Below, piece by piece: positions 33,001 to 42,929 of a DNA stretch of 64,000 bases. This DNA is from Cordilura impudica (lineage: Eukaryota; Arthropoda; Insecta; Diptera; Scathophagidae). A program made the translations under genes and the position numbers. Under the pieces are notes generated by a model. That model was given only the letters and a program-made list of their open reading frames with translations. It was not told the origin of the DNA and made no database searches. Location of the stretch: positions 51,604,016-51,668,015 of the forward strand of contig OY821521.1 of assembly GCA_963682025.1 (NCBI GenBank), read 5' to 3'. Position 1 is the first letter of the stretch; the number at the start of each line of letters is the position of its first letter.

Positions 33001-33413
33001 TGACAACTTGTTTTATTAATTTTAATTAAAGATTTGTATGATAAAATTGGTTTTTTTCTATTTGTTTCAGGTTGTACAAAATTATAGACAGCAATTTTCA
33101 AAAGAAGCAAATTTACAAAACTTAAGAACTAATTATAATTAAAGTGCCCCATATTTTATTTTTTACGTATTTACGTATTTTTTACGTTTAAATATTTTTG
33201 TTTTTATTAAAAAAGTTAATTTTATATGTTAATTTTATATTCAATGTTCAATTTAATAAAACTTTTGACACGGGTGGGCAAAAAGGGTTAATGATTTAAA
33301 ATTGTCGTAGATAATTTGTTAGCATATCTCAGATAATTAAAAAAAAGTGCAAAATAATACGGTTTTACAGTACAAAATATATTAAACTTTAAAACCCACT
33401 GGGCACGGAAGGG
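30040..33413 (+). mobile_element. TTAA-flanked DNA transposon with intron-containing transposase
   Basis: TTAA at 30036-30039 and 33414-33417 brackets a 3374 bp element. Left end CCCGTCTGTGCACTGAGGGT; right end reversed CCCTTCCGTGCCCAGTGGGT (about 15 of 20). A second GGGCAAAAAGGGTTAA near 33276-33291 looks like a repeated sub-terminal block. TTAA duplications are known for piggyBac, Kolobok and Sola3; the encoded protein does not look like a piggyBac transposase. Inserted inside the 8 bp-duplication element. Confidence 0.7.
30507..33142 (+). pseudogene. Transposase-like gene of the TTAA element, three exons, three lesions
   Basis: Exon 1 30507-31047, intron 31048-31319 (GTGAGT...TTTAG), exon 2 31320-32996, intron 32997-33070 (GTAATG...TTTCAG), exon 3 33071-33142 ending in TAA; about 760 codons. 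Both splices keep frame. N-terminal part: LPSKGECLKVLFCNLRV, SLVIKECSIFWEKARIPIM, ALNDLFDIAKANAIGLI, QRLKGRQGSMAGVD. Middle: PLTIHWDTTLLTSVTGKTED (candidate first Asp), VFDTTASNTGKFRGACNLLE and LYLGCRHHIFEII (D...N...CxHH, hAT-like core motif). C-terminal part: FPRDDYKEFLELIIILLRG, PGALHLARWMAKAIYCLKI, IISNLKIVNDCAERGIKLVQ. Lesions: TAA at 30969, one frameshift near 31795-31825, TAA at 32052. I recall proteins of this kind from aphid and cnidarian genomes but cannot name the superfamily. Confidence 0.8.
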
Positions 33414-33665
33414 TTAAATTTTTCATTTTTTTTATAATTATTAATAATTGCACATTGTAAATGAAGTGGAATGATTTTTTATACAAATTCGGGCAAAAAC
33501 GAACAACTACTTAAAAAAAAAACGTTTTAAAAATATCGGGAAATATTTGTCCGATCTTCCTAAAATTTTTACCATATAGTTTTTACACCAAGTGGCACAA
33601 TATTCCGCGCGAAAACCATTAAAATTAAAAAAAAAATTTCGTCCATATAACCTGCTGCCACCCTA

Positions 33666-33803
33666 GTGTGTAGTAAAAAATTGTGAGTGTATTTAGTTTT
33701 TCGAACAGTTGTGTCAGTGGCAACGGCATGTGTAAGTACGAGTAGTAGATTACACTCAGTGGCGTAGGGAGGAGGGAGCAAAGTCGAGCCCTCGTATATC
33801 GCA
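33666..33803. other. Target duplication, then possible hAT-type left end
   Basis: GTGTGTAG (33666-33673), then unique sequence, then CAGTGGCGTAGGGAGGAGGG from about 33757. CAGTGGCGTAG is a common start for hAT-type ends in insects. I did not find a matching right end, so this is only a suggestion. Confidence 0.35.
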
Positions 33804-34026
33804 AAAAATTGCTGCCAATGACTTCTTTAAGGTCGTAGTGCGAGAATATTTCCCCATTGTTCTCCTTTTTTTGAATATTTTCACCCTTTGACTTCAAAGA
33901 GGATAATAATCAAATTTTTTACATTTTATGGACAGAGCACTTTGACACTTTTCGATTGTTGTATAAGATAAGTTTGCTCTTAATTCAGAATATATAAAAA
34001 AACGCGACGTTTTTTGTCAGAAAAGA
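33804..34026 (+). repeat. Long inverted repeat, left arm
   Basis: GCTGCCAATGACTTCTTTAA ... TTTGTCAGAAAAGAAAA is the inverted, about 80% identical partner of 35629-35880. Shared landmarks: AGAATATTTCCC, AATATTTTCACCCTTT, GATAATAATCAAATTTTTT, GCTCTTAATTCAGAATATAT. It probably belongs to an unclassified foldback-type element. Confidence 0.75.
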
Positions 34027-34917
34027 AAAAGTTTTTTTATACAAAAAATTTCAAAAAACTAAAAAGTTTTTCACACATTCATACGAGCCTACATAGAAAT
34101 GTATTTTATAGAATTTTGTATTTTTGTGAGCATTCACTTTAATTCAAATCAATCATATATTTTCATACACACATTAATTTTGGGTATTTTTGTAGCAAAA
34201 AAGCAAAAACAAAAGTCTGTCTGCGTTAATTTTTTTTTTTTTGGAATTTCTAGGAATAAAAAAATAATTTAGACTTCGGAACACCAAGTTTTGTATATTG
34301 GATATTTCAACCACCTTCTACTGTATGTTCTCTTCAACTTAGCAAAGACATAAACACAGAAGTTTCAATTTGTATTAAAAGTTTAAAATAAAATGTTAAC
34401 TAACAGCGAAATGAAAGTAACAGTATTTCGTGTATGAAGCTGAACCAAACTTCAAACAGCATCTCATGCTATTAAAAGAGAAAATATGTACCCAACAGAT
34501 ATTACAAGCAACAATAACTACATCAAAATGATAGCAACCGATTAAATACTATTTGCCACATCAATATATTGCTACAGACAACTGTCTGTGTAGTTGTGTG
34601 CGATCATTGATTAGCTCTGTTAATTTGTCAAGTACTTTATCCATTGTACGGCCGCAACATTTATTTAGTTAGCTAGTGAAGTTCGTGCAGTAATGATCGT
34701 ATAACAGGCAATAAACGAGAAATTTTGTTAGCTTTTTTCAAATTAATAGTTCGGTTCGTTTTAGTTTTTTGTGTTTGAAAACTAATCTAGTGGAAAAAAC
34801 GTAAACAAATAATATTAAAAAAAATATAAATTATTTCCGATTTTCAAGAAAAAACAAATACAAACAAGAACAACCTGCAAATTCAAGTGTGTTGCTTAAT
34901 TAAATAAACATTCGATA
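34027..34917. other. Leader-like sequence between the arms
   Basis: About 34290-34917 is compositionally unlike the arms: more balanced, CAA/AAC-rich just before an ATG (ACAAATACAAACAAGAACAA and CCTGCAAATTCAAGTG), in the style of fly 5'UTRs. It could be a host promoter/leader or the interior of the foldback element. No TATA box or initiator can be assigned with confidence. Confidence 0.3.
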
Positions 34918-34974
34918 ATGAACGAGAATTGGCGTTTAGCACTTCACCTGATGTTGTTTACTTTTTTCAGTTTG
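34918..34974 (+). CDS. Very short candidate start frame, possible third first exon
   Basis: ATG at 34918 (GATAATGAACG) opens MNENWRLALHLMLFTFFSL, then TGA. The peptide is hydrophobic and signal-like. A weak donor at TTT|GTGATA would end it in phase 2, as in the exons at 8102 and 41663, but the donor is poor and the frame is short. It could equally be chance or an upstream frame. Low confidence. Confidence 0.2.
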
Positions 34975-35628
34975 TGATAAATGTAAACAAAAAACGTTTC
35001 TTGTTAAATTTTACGGTTTATTTCACTTGACGTTAATGGGGGGAGGGTGTTGGTATTGTGTTGTATTGCGTTGGAGACATTCACAGATCGAGCATGATAA
35101 ATTTTCGCTCAATTGTGTGCAAATAATATATTTATATGTTTCTTTCTAATCTTTTGTTAAAGAATTTATTTTGCAAAAAAAATTTAACGGAATATCTATG
35201 TGTCTGATGATTTACATATACAAATGTTTAAAAATATTGGGTAAATGAAAAAGTAATTTCGTATTTCATAATCTACGAAACCAATATATATAAATAAAAA
35301 AAAATTTGAGAACCTAAAAATATTCGAGAAAATTATTTGTAGGTTAATTTTCAGAATATGTAAGAACATAAAGAAAAATTTGAAAATTTTTCAATACGAA
35401 ATTTTGAAGAACCTGAAACAATTTATTACATCTCAAAATTTCTTATTACTCAAGAAATATTCTTGAATTGTTTGACGAATAAATTCGGTAGATACTAATG
35501 AGGATAAAATATTTAAAAATTTTATTACTGAATTTAGTCTACAAAAATTAATAAAACATGCCACAAAAAAAAAAAAATTTATGACTTTTATTCTTTTTTT
35601 TCTTAGAATATTTTAAATTTATGCCGTT

Positions 35629-35880
35629 TTCTTTTCTGACAAAAAAGTACGCATTTTATTTTCATTTTTTGAAAAGTGTATTCTTTTATATATTCTGAAT
35701 TAAGAGCAACCTTATCTTATACATCAATCGGAAGGTCTCAAAGTGCTGTGTTCATAAAATGCAAAAAAATTTGATTATTATCCGCCTTGAAGTTAAAGGG
35801 TGAAAATATTCAAAAAAGGGGAACAATAGGGAAATATTCTCACACTATGACCTGAAAGAAGTCAATGGGTGAAATTTTTT
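35629..35880 (-). repeat. Long inverted repeat, right arm
   Basis: Inverted partner of 33804-34026. A third, partial copy in direct orientation to the right arm's neighbour follows at about 35905-36022 (TTGATTGATGCATAAGACAA, GCTCTTAATTAAGAATATAT, TTTTTTGTCAGAAAAGAAAA), oriented like the left arm. Confidence 0.75.
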
Positions 35881-36022
35881 GCTACTTGCTAGGTTTCGAA
35901 CTTGAGACCTTTTGATTGATGCATAAGACAAGGTTGCTCTTAATTAAGAATATATAAAAAAAAACAATTTTCGAAAAAAGATGCAAATAAAATGCGACAT
36001 TTTTTGTCAGAAAAGAAAACGG

Positions 36023-36684
36023 CATTAGTCTCAGAGTCTGAAAATTAAACTTCTTGCTGAAATTACCATAAAACGTTTTTAAATATTCTTAGCGATTGAA
36101 AATTTTCCTTAGTAATTTTTTTAAATTTGAAAAATACTATATTTTTTTAAAAAAGAAATGAAAAAATTAATTTTTAACAATTTTTTCTCAATTTGAAAAG
36201 AAATAATTTTATTTCGATTTTTTTTAATTCAAAGATAATTTTAAACCTCTTAATAATTTTTGTATTGCATAATATATTTTAATTTTTTGATCGACCGAAA
36301 GACGATTTTCTATAGAACGCTTTTACAGATTTTGCCACGATTTTTCTTTAAAACTAATTCTCCATAGAAAACTTGTTTACAAAATACATAGAATTTTTTA
36401 TTAAAAGATGTGTTTAAAAATAATTTCCAAAACTTTTCAGAATCTGGATTTTTTTCATATAGAAAGAGAAAAAGAAATCAAAATATATATATATATATAT
36501 AGAAGATTTCTCCATAGCATATTCTGTATATTTTTAAAAAAGAATCTCCGAATCTAAGACTAGTTATCTTAGAAAGAATGACAAATTTTAATTTAATTTT
36601 GAATTTTGAAAATATTTCAAAGTTTAGAATTTTCACACAAATTTTATTTTATAATTTTTGGTAATGATTTTTTTACTTTCTGTA
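36023..36684. other. No gene seen; AT-rich degenerate repeats
   Basis: AT-rich, with recurring loose motifs such as TTTTCTATAGAA and GAATCT that recall the degenerate repeat at 4200-4630. A short (TA)n run lies at about 36485-36500. Confidence 0.4.
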
Positions 36685-37489
36685 GATAGTTCCTCGAATA
36701 TAAGTTCATAATTTTTTAGAATCGGAAACGATTTTTTTTATAGATTTGATTATTGAAAATAATTAAAATTATAACCAATTTTTCAATATAAAATTTGCCA
36801 AAAACCTTCAGAAAATATCTTTTGTAACAGAATCAAAAATAAAAATGTTATTCAAGTATGGAGTTTTTTCCTAAAATTTTCAAAGAATCGCAGACGATAT
36901 TCCTAGTTTTTAGATAATGATTCTATACAAACGTCATAAAAAAACGTTTTAAAAAAAGTCTGTTCTGCTCAGATCTTAATATAATTGTTCTTAAAAATTT
37001 TTTTGAGGCCGAGGCTTGAAATTTCAAAATAATTAGTTAATATGTGCCCATAGTTACCAGTCTAAGTCAAAATTTAGAAAAATAAAGATAGTTCCTCGAA
37101 TATAAGTTCATAATTTTTTAGAATCGGAAACGATTTTTTTTATAGATTTGATTATTGAAAATAATTTAAATTATAACCAGTTTTTCAATATAAAATTTGC
37201 CAAGAACTTTCAGAAAATATCTTTTGTATCAGAATCAAAAATAAAAATGTAATTTTAGTATGGAGTTTTTTCCTAAAATTTTCAAAGATTCGCAGACGAT
37301 ATTCCTAGTTTTTAGATTATGATTCTATACAAACGCCATAAAAAAACGTTTTAAAAAAAGTCTCTTCTCCTCAGATCTTAATATTATTGTTTTTAAATTT
37401 TTTTTAAGGCTGAGGGTTTAAATTTCAAAATGATTAATTAATATGTTCCCACAATTTCCAGTCTAAGTCAAAATTTAAAAAAAAACTAA
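36685..37489. repeat. 402 bp tandem duplication
   Basis: 36685-37086 and 37087-37489 are direct copies (start GATAGTTCCTCGAATATAAG in each), roughly 93% identical by eye, with scattered substitutions. Landmarks: TCGCAGACGATATTCCTAGT, GATTCTATACAAACG. No coding. Confidence 0.92.
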
Positions 37490-37581
37490 AATAGTTTACC
37501 AGCAATTTTATATTGGTTTATTTTAGACTAAATTAATCAAAAATATTTTTTTATGTATATAAATTAGTATTTTAATTAATA

Positions 37582-37882
37582 CTAGCAGATTCCAGCGCTC
37601 GAAATTCGAGTGCAATTTCTAGGCAACTTTATTTTTTAACTTATCCATTTCACAAACCAACACTTTTATGGTTTATTATTATTGTGATTGAAGAAAACAA
37701 ACACATTAGCAACTTTTAATGCAATTTACTCCAAATAAAGGAAAAAAATTTAAAATCTGGAAATCTGGAAAACAGTTTAAAAGAAATACCTTTCAAATAA
37801 TATACGCTTGGTCAAAATTGGGATAAAATGGTAGAACAAAACATCGGTCAGAAGAAATCGCCTGGCCTATTAATATTATATA
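37582..37882 (-). mobile_element. Helitron copy 4, internally deleted
   Basis: CTAGCAGATTCCAGCGCTCG with the hairpin CTCGAAATTCGAG at its left (3') end, and TTAATATTATATA at its right (5') end. Lacks the CACACATAGCATATG block. The plus-strand frame starting at 37828 begins inside it and is not trusted. Confidence 0.78.
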
Positions 37883-39846
37883 TTCTAAAAACAATTATAT
37901 TAAAGCACAGTGCGACAAATAAAGACTTTTTGAAAAACACGGAATTGGCAGTGCAAATTCGATTCCACTGCCAAAGCGTAGTAAAACTTTATACTCAGTT
38001 TGGCGAGATTGGTGTCCAATCTTTTTTTGTCGGCCTCAAAAGCTTCTGGAAATTAATGGGACCCTTGAAAAAAGGTGTTATCAGTCTTCGTTCAACAGCC
38101 AATTCAGATTTGGTGATACCGCTTAACTACATTGGGCAATATAGTAGCTAAAAATCCGTTAAACAAATTTTGTTAACATTTTATGCGAAGAAAATATTTT
38201 TCCTGCACTTTTTTTTAATATAGGACAAAAATCATTTTTTCCGCTTTTTTTCAGCATAAATTACAGGGACTTATAATTTTTCACTACAAAATTGTAAACA
38301 CGGTAAAGTTGAAGAACTTTTGTGAACATATGAATACAATTTTAACATGTTGAGTCACCCTGAAAACCACTTTGTGTATTAAAAATTGTCGGTTTTCACT
38401 ATTTTCTGACATAACAAAATAATTTTTTTTTAGAAAATAGTGTAATCAAGTGAACACTTCTCTACTGTATTGTGTTTATTGTGCTATTTTTTTGGCATAT
38501 TAAAACATTTTTGAGACTTTTAATTTTCATCAGCAAGATCACTAGACATATGAAGTCTTTCGCAATAGTCATATTAATCATTTTTTCGTATATTTTTTCC
38601 AAAAAGTGCGGGAAAAAGTTATTTTTTTTTTTACTTTTGCACTGTGTTATCAGTAAATTACAAAAATGGTCTAAGTCAAGTCAATCTCTTAAAATAACAT
38701 ATTCACACAAAATGCAGATTCATAATAAAATTGAAAAAATTTTTAAATTGGAATGTGTGGTGTCATCAAAATAATTTTTTGACTTAGGTTACTTTCATGA
38801 TTATCGTCAACATTTCACAAAATTTTTATTAAATTTTTTTCTTTAGAAAAATTTTAAGAATTCTAATGATTTGAATATTTTTTCGGAGTATTTTTTGATT
38901 TAATCAGAATCTACCGAATCTGATACGATTTGCTATAGAAAAATCGATATAAATATTTTTTCATACTGGTCTCTATAGAATAAAAAGACAATTCTTTAAG
39001 AACAAAGAAGATTTATGGGCATACCAGATCGTTCTATAGAAAATTTTTGGGTAATTGAGAGGACATTTTATATAAAACTCTTCCGAATCTTACAATTTTT
39101 TTTTTTCACAAAGAATAAAAACAAATTTCACTAATAAATTTTTAGAGAATGATTGTTTTAGAAATTAATTAGGCTCAAGAACAATATTGTTACTTTAATT
39201 AAAGTAACGTTTTTTTTTAAATTAATTATTTTTTTGATTGCAAGACAGATTATACAGCTCTTTCGGGTAGAGTTATTAAGCCTCAGATAGTTCGTTTGAA
39301 AAAAAAAATTAATTTAATATACTTTTGCTGAAACCAACCTAATGAGAATCTAAGAGAATTTCTTAAGAATTTTTGAAGATTTAAAATTCTCAATATCTGA
39401 GACTCATATTTTGTAGAGAGTTACTGAGAATATCGGTCTTTATACTATTTTCCCAAGCCTGAAATGATTCTCTATTGAGCTAAACTTGTTTATGCTTTTT
39501 GAAGAATATTGTTAAGAATTTTGAGAACATATTTTTTTATTTAGAATCAGAAAGAAGACGCTTGTATTATTAAGTTTTTTGGGCAGCTGATATGTTTGAT
39601 TTAAAATTTTTGCAAACGATTCCTTTCATCAAATGATTTAATTTTTATAAAAAAAAAACTTTTTTGTTAAGATATTGGATAATTAATACAAAATTTCTCA
39701 GACTTTGGTTGTTTTTTTTAATTTCTTTGAATTTTAAATTAATTTGTGTGAGAATTTCAATTGAGATCATTTTACAATATCTAAAACATTTTGTCGGTAA
39801 GAAAATATATCAACATCAGAGATGCTTTTAAACATAATTTTATATC
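37883..39846. other. No gene recognised
   Basis: A 107-codon frame (37828-38151) spans the Helitron boundary and has no motif I recognise. Another (38472-38774) is Lys/Phe-rich and low complexity. The rest is AT-rich with CTATAGAA-type degenerate repeats (38930-39480). Confidence 0.4.
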
Positions 39847-40082
39847 TGGGGCCAAATCACCGCATTCGATATTGAGTAAAATCAATCGAAATTTCATATT
39901 TTGGTTTAATATTTGGAGAAGACGGAGAAACGCTCGACCACGATTTGCTTTTCCGCTTAACCAGAGGCCATAATTCTTCAACTGTGAGAAAGAAAAATTA
40001 TTCTTAACATTTTATTTTGAGAAATACAAAAATGATTTCGATCGAAAAATTTCGATAACGGATGTGGTGATTTGGCCCCTGA
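39847..40082. mobile_element. Small MITE with GGGGCCAAATCACC ends
   Basis: CTGGGGCCAAATCACCGCAT (about 39847) and, reversed, CAGGGGCCAAATCACCACAT (to 40082) are inverted terminal repeats of about 25 bp; the total is about 236 bp. The CAGGGG-type end suggests a hAT-derived MITE. I saw no clear 8 bp duplication. Confidence 0.6.
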
Positions 40083-41340
40083 TTTAATTTAATACAGAAT
40101 GTTTTTCTGGCCTGAAACAATTTTTCTTAAGTGATTGGATGGTAGAGTTATTTCTAAAGAGTTATAAATCTACGCTACCCTATGTGCGTACACGATAGAG
40201 GTTACGAAAAAGAGAGTACACATTAAGATTTTTTTCGCGGTAGAGCACTTTGACAGAGTTTACATGAGAAACAATTGTAGAGATTTTTAAAGCCAAAAAA
40301 ACAAATCAAATTTTACAAGAGAAAGTTTTTTTAGTTATCACCGTTTTTAGCTAAAATTTCTTTTGCTGTAATTTCGTAACTGGATTTAAATAAATGATGT
40401 AAATGATCGTAAATTATTGATTTTCAACAAAAAAAAAACAATAAATCACTTAAGCTATTTTTGCACTTATGGCACCATATATTCTCATTGATCTATACAG
40501 TTGTGTACTTTGATTTATACATTTTGCTCTCTATATGCTCCGCCTAGTCTCTATTTAGAATATAATTTGATTTTTTTTTAAGTTCCTCACATTTAATTTG
40601 ATTATGTATTTGGATTATTTTTATAGATCATTTTTCCAAATCTCTAAACAAAAAAAGAAAATATCTAATAAATCACTGAAGTAAATTAATTGAATACATA
40701 AATACTAGTCATATAAACAATTTTAGCGAAATGATTTTTTTTTTAAATAAATTTGCCTAACAAAATCGAAAATTTATCTGATATTTTTGATATTTTTTTA
40801 TTTTTAACTTAATTTAAAAATAAACCTTTAGTTAATTTCTGTAAATTTCAGTTTTCTAATAATAATCTCACATTATAAAAAAAGAAAAAAAAACGAAACT
40901 ACTTTTTCCCACACCAATATTTTTCAACATGAGCTTGTATATATAAAAATGAAAAATAATCATTGATTAGTATTGTATCGGGGTATTGTATTCATTGTTA
41001 TTGTTATTTTGACGAGCCTTGGGTTAGTCTAACTATCTATTCGTCCGTCCGTCCGTCCGTCCGTCCGACTGTCGTCTCCTCCGAAATAATACAAATACTT
41101 AGTACTTACAAACGATATGTACGTGAGATCGTTTGGAACATTTCTCATCATTTCAGATACAAATATATCGACATCGTCAAACGACTACATATTAATAATT
41201 TTATTGTTAATTTTTTATTTTCCATCGACACGAAATAGAAATTATACATTATTCCGTCGTACCGCAAACGGATGGATACTCGAACAAATATTCAACATTA
41301 ACTTGGAAAAATAATATAAAAAAAAATTAATTAATTGTCG
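40083..41340. other. AT-rich DNA with a (GTCC)n run; possible promoter region
   Basis: No gene. A GTCCGTCCGTCCGTCCGTCC microsatellite lies at about 41043-41066. The stretch 41100-41340 is more balanced in composition and precedes the leader of the exon at 41663; a promoter here is plausible, but I could not place one. Confidence 0.35.
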
Positions 41341-41662
41341 TGCTAAACAATTTCTAACGGAAATTAATAGTTAAGTGTGTGTTAAGTTAAAATTAATAAA
41401 TAAAAAAATATATAAAAATCTAAAGAAAACAACAATTAATGTTTAAAAATAAAAATTTAATTCAATTTAAATATATTTGTGTTTTTAAACTAAGACAAAA
41501 ATTTAATTTTAGATAAATCATCATCATCATTAACTTAGTGACGTTGTGCTTCAATTTAAAATTTTTTTGTTTTCGTATTTTTGCCAGTTTTTCCTTACGT
41601 GTATTTTAAGAAAACTAGACAAATTGTAAAAGAAAATTAAATTTGTTTTGATTGCTTTGTAA

Positions 41663-41712
41663 ATGCTTGATCGTCAACTAAACAAAATGCCGCGTGGTGG
41701 TTCTACAACAGC
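41663..41712 (+). CDS. Host start-codon exon, alternative first coding exon
   Basis: ATG at 41663 follows a long AT-rich leader. The frame encodes MLDRQLNKMPRGGSTTA with the last codon cut after two bases, then a strong donor GC|GTAAGTTT at 41713. The second ATG (41687) has a good context (AAAATGCC). Phase 2 at the donor equals that of 8102-8217, so both could splice to one downstream exon right of the window. Too short to identify. The leader start is unknown; nothing upstream is a clear acceptor, so it may be a true first exon. Confidence 0.6.
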
Positions 41713-42320
41713 GTAAGTTTAACAAAATATATTCAACATTATAGATAATTAAAAAAAATGTGTTATTCTTATCACCTTTAAAATTAATATAATTATAGCA
41801 AAACAGAAGCATGTAATTTGCTTAAAGCAAAACAAAATTAAAAAAAAATATATATTTTTCTTCTAAATTAGGGATAAATTATGGATTTATTTCTAATCAG
41901 TTTAGGAAAATTTTTGTAATTCTGTTCTGAGACGTGTTTAATTAACACTATTTTGTAAGCAGACGTAGCTTAACGTTGCATTTGTTGTATAGCAAATATA
42001 TTTTTGATCTTAATTTTATAAAAAATTGTTTATAATCTGATATCATTTTTCTAAATAATACTTTTCGCAAGGAAGGTCTCGCTCAGATCGTGATGAAAGT
42101 TGGATACGTTATAGAACACGAAAAGATTGGCGACCTGTATTGTCTTCTATCGTGTAACACTTAGAAAGCCATTCATTTCCGACCTACCAAATAACAGTTT
42201 TTGGGGAACAGGTTTTATATTGAGATGAAGTTCTGCATTTTCAACATTGAAGGCACTACCACGCACCATTTAAAACAAAATCGAAAAAAAATTGCATATT
42301 AATTACAGTATTAATTGTAA
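41713..42320. other. Intron start and anonymous sequence
   Basis: Begins with GTAAGT. About 42075-42200 (AAGGAAGGTCTCGCTCAGAT, TGAAAGTTGGATACGTTATA) is loosely similar to 8690-8780. No coding. Confidence 0.4.
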
Positions 42321-42693
42321 CTAGCAGATTCCAGTGCTCGAAATTCGAGTGCAGATTCTAGGAAATTTAATTTCTTCATTTAATAAAGACCTGAAAGGTA
42401 TGCTTCACAATTCAACTCATTTTAAATGAAGAAAACAAACTCAACACATTAACACAAACACAATTACAAATTTAATAAACACACACATAGTATTGTATAA
42501 TTTTATGTATGTGTTAGTAGCAAGTTTAAACGAAACTAACTCCAAAAAAATATTCCAGACGATGAAAATTTTAAATCTGGGTAACAGGTAAAAAGAAATA
42601 CCTTTCAAATGATAATTTTTTTGTCATAATCAGGGTAAAACTGTGAAACTTACATCGGTCACAATAAATCGTCTTGCCTATTAATATTATAGA
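42321..42693 (-). mobile_element. Helitron copy 5
   Basis: CTAGCAGATTCCAGTGCTCG with the CTCGAAATTCGAG hairpin at the left; TTAATATTATAGA at the right giving 5' TCTATAATATTAA on the minus strand. Flanking T/A agrees with A|T insertion. The middle is more diverged than in the other copies. Confidence 0.8.
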
Positions 42694-42929
42694 TATGTCT
42701 AATAAGGACGTCAAAATCTAACAAACGGAAAAAAGTTAGTTAGGCGAAAAAGTGGAACTGCATTCAACGACTAAGTATGGTGGAGATGATATTAAGGTTT
42801 GAGATTGTATGTCAGGCAATGTGGTAGCTATACTCGCAATTATTGAGTTTATAAAGGATCAAGTTGGAGACATAAACATGTTAAAACAAAGCTTACAAAA
42901 ACGGGGTCTTGGAGGAGATTAGGAAAAGA

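Larger units (their letters stand above)
29769..33665. mobile_element. Outer element: TAGGGTGGCA ends, 8 bp target duplication
   Basis: Ends TAGGGTGGCA (29769) and TGCCACCCTA (33665). GTGTGTAG lies directly outside both (29761-29768 and 33666-33673), 8 of 8. A sub-terminal inverted motif (GTTTTCGCACGGAATAT left; ATATTCCGCGCGAAAAC right, reversed, allowing for one change) supports a pair. Removing the TTAA-flanked insertion at 30040-33413 leaves about 520 bp, a hAT-type MITE by its target length and TAGGG end. No coding of its own. Confidence 0.75.

Noticed and set aside
35885..35940. GGTTTCGAACTTGAGACC as a tRNA T-arm
   Set aside because: No acceptor or anticodon stems can be formed around it.
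37828..38151. 107-codon plus frame
   Set aside because: Its start lies inside a Helitron and the remainder has no recognised similarity.
38472..38774. 100-codon plus frame
   Set aside because: Low-complexity Phe/Lys/Ile-rich translation of AT-rich DNA.
41043..41066. (GTCC)n run as evidence of another DINE copy
   Set aside because: Neighbouring DINE blocks (CTGAGTCG, CATACAAATGACCCC, CTTACTTG) are absent, so it is listed only as a microsatellite.
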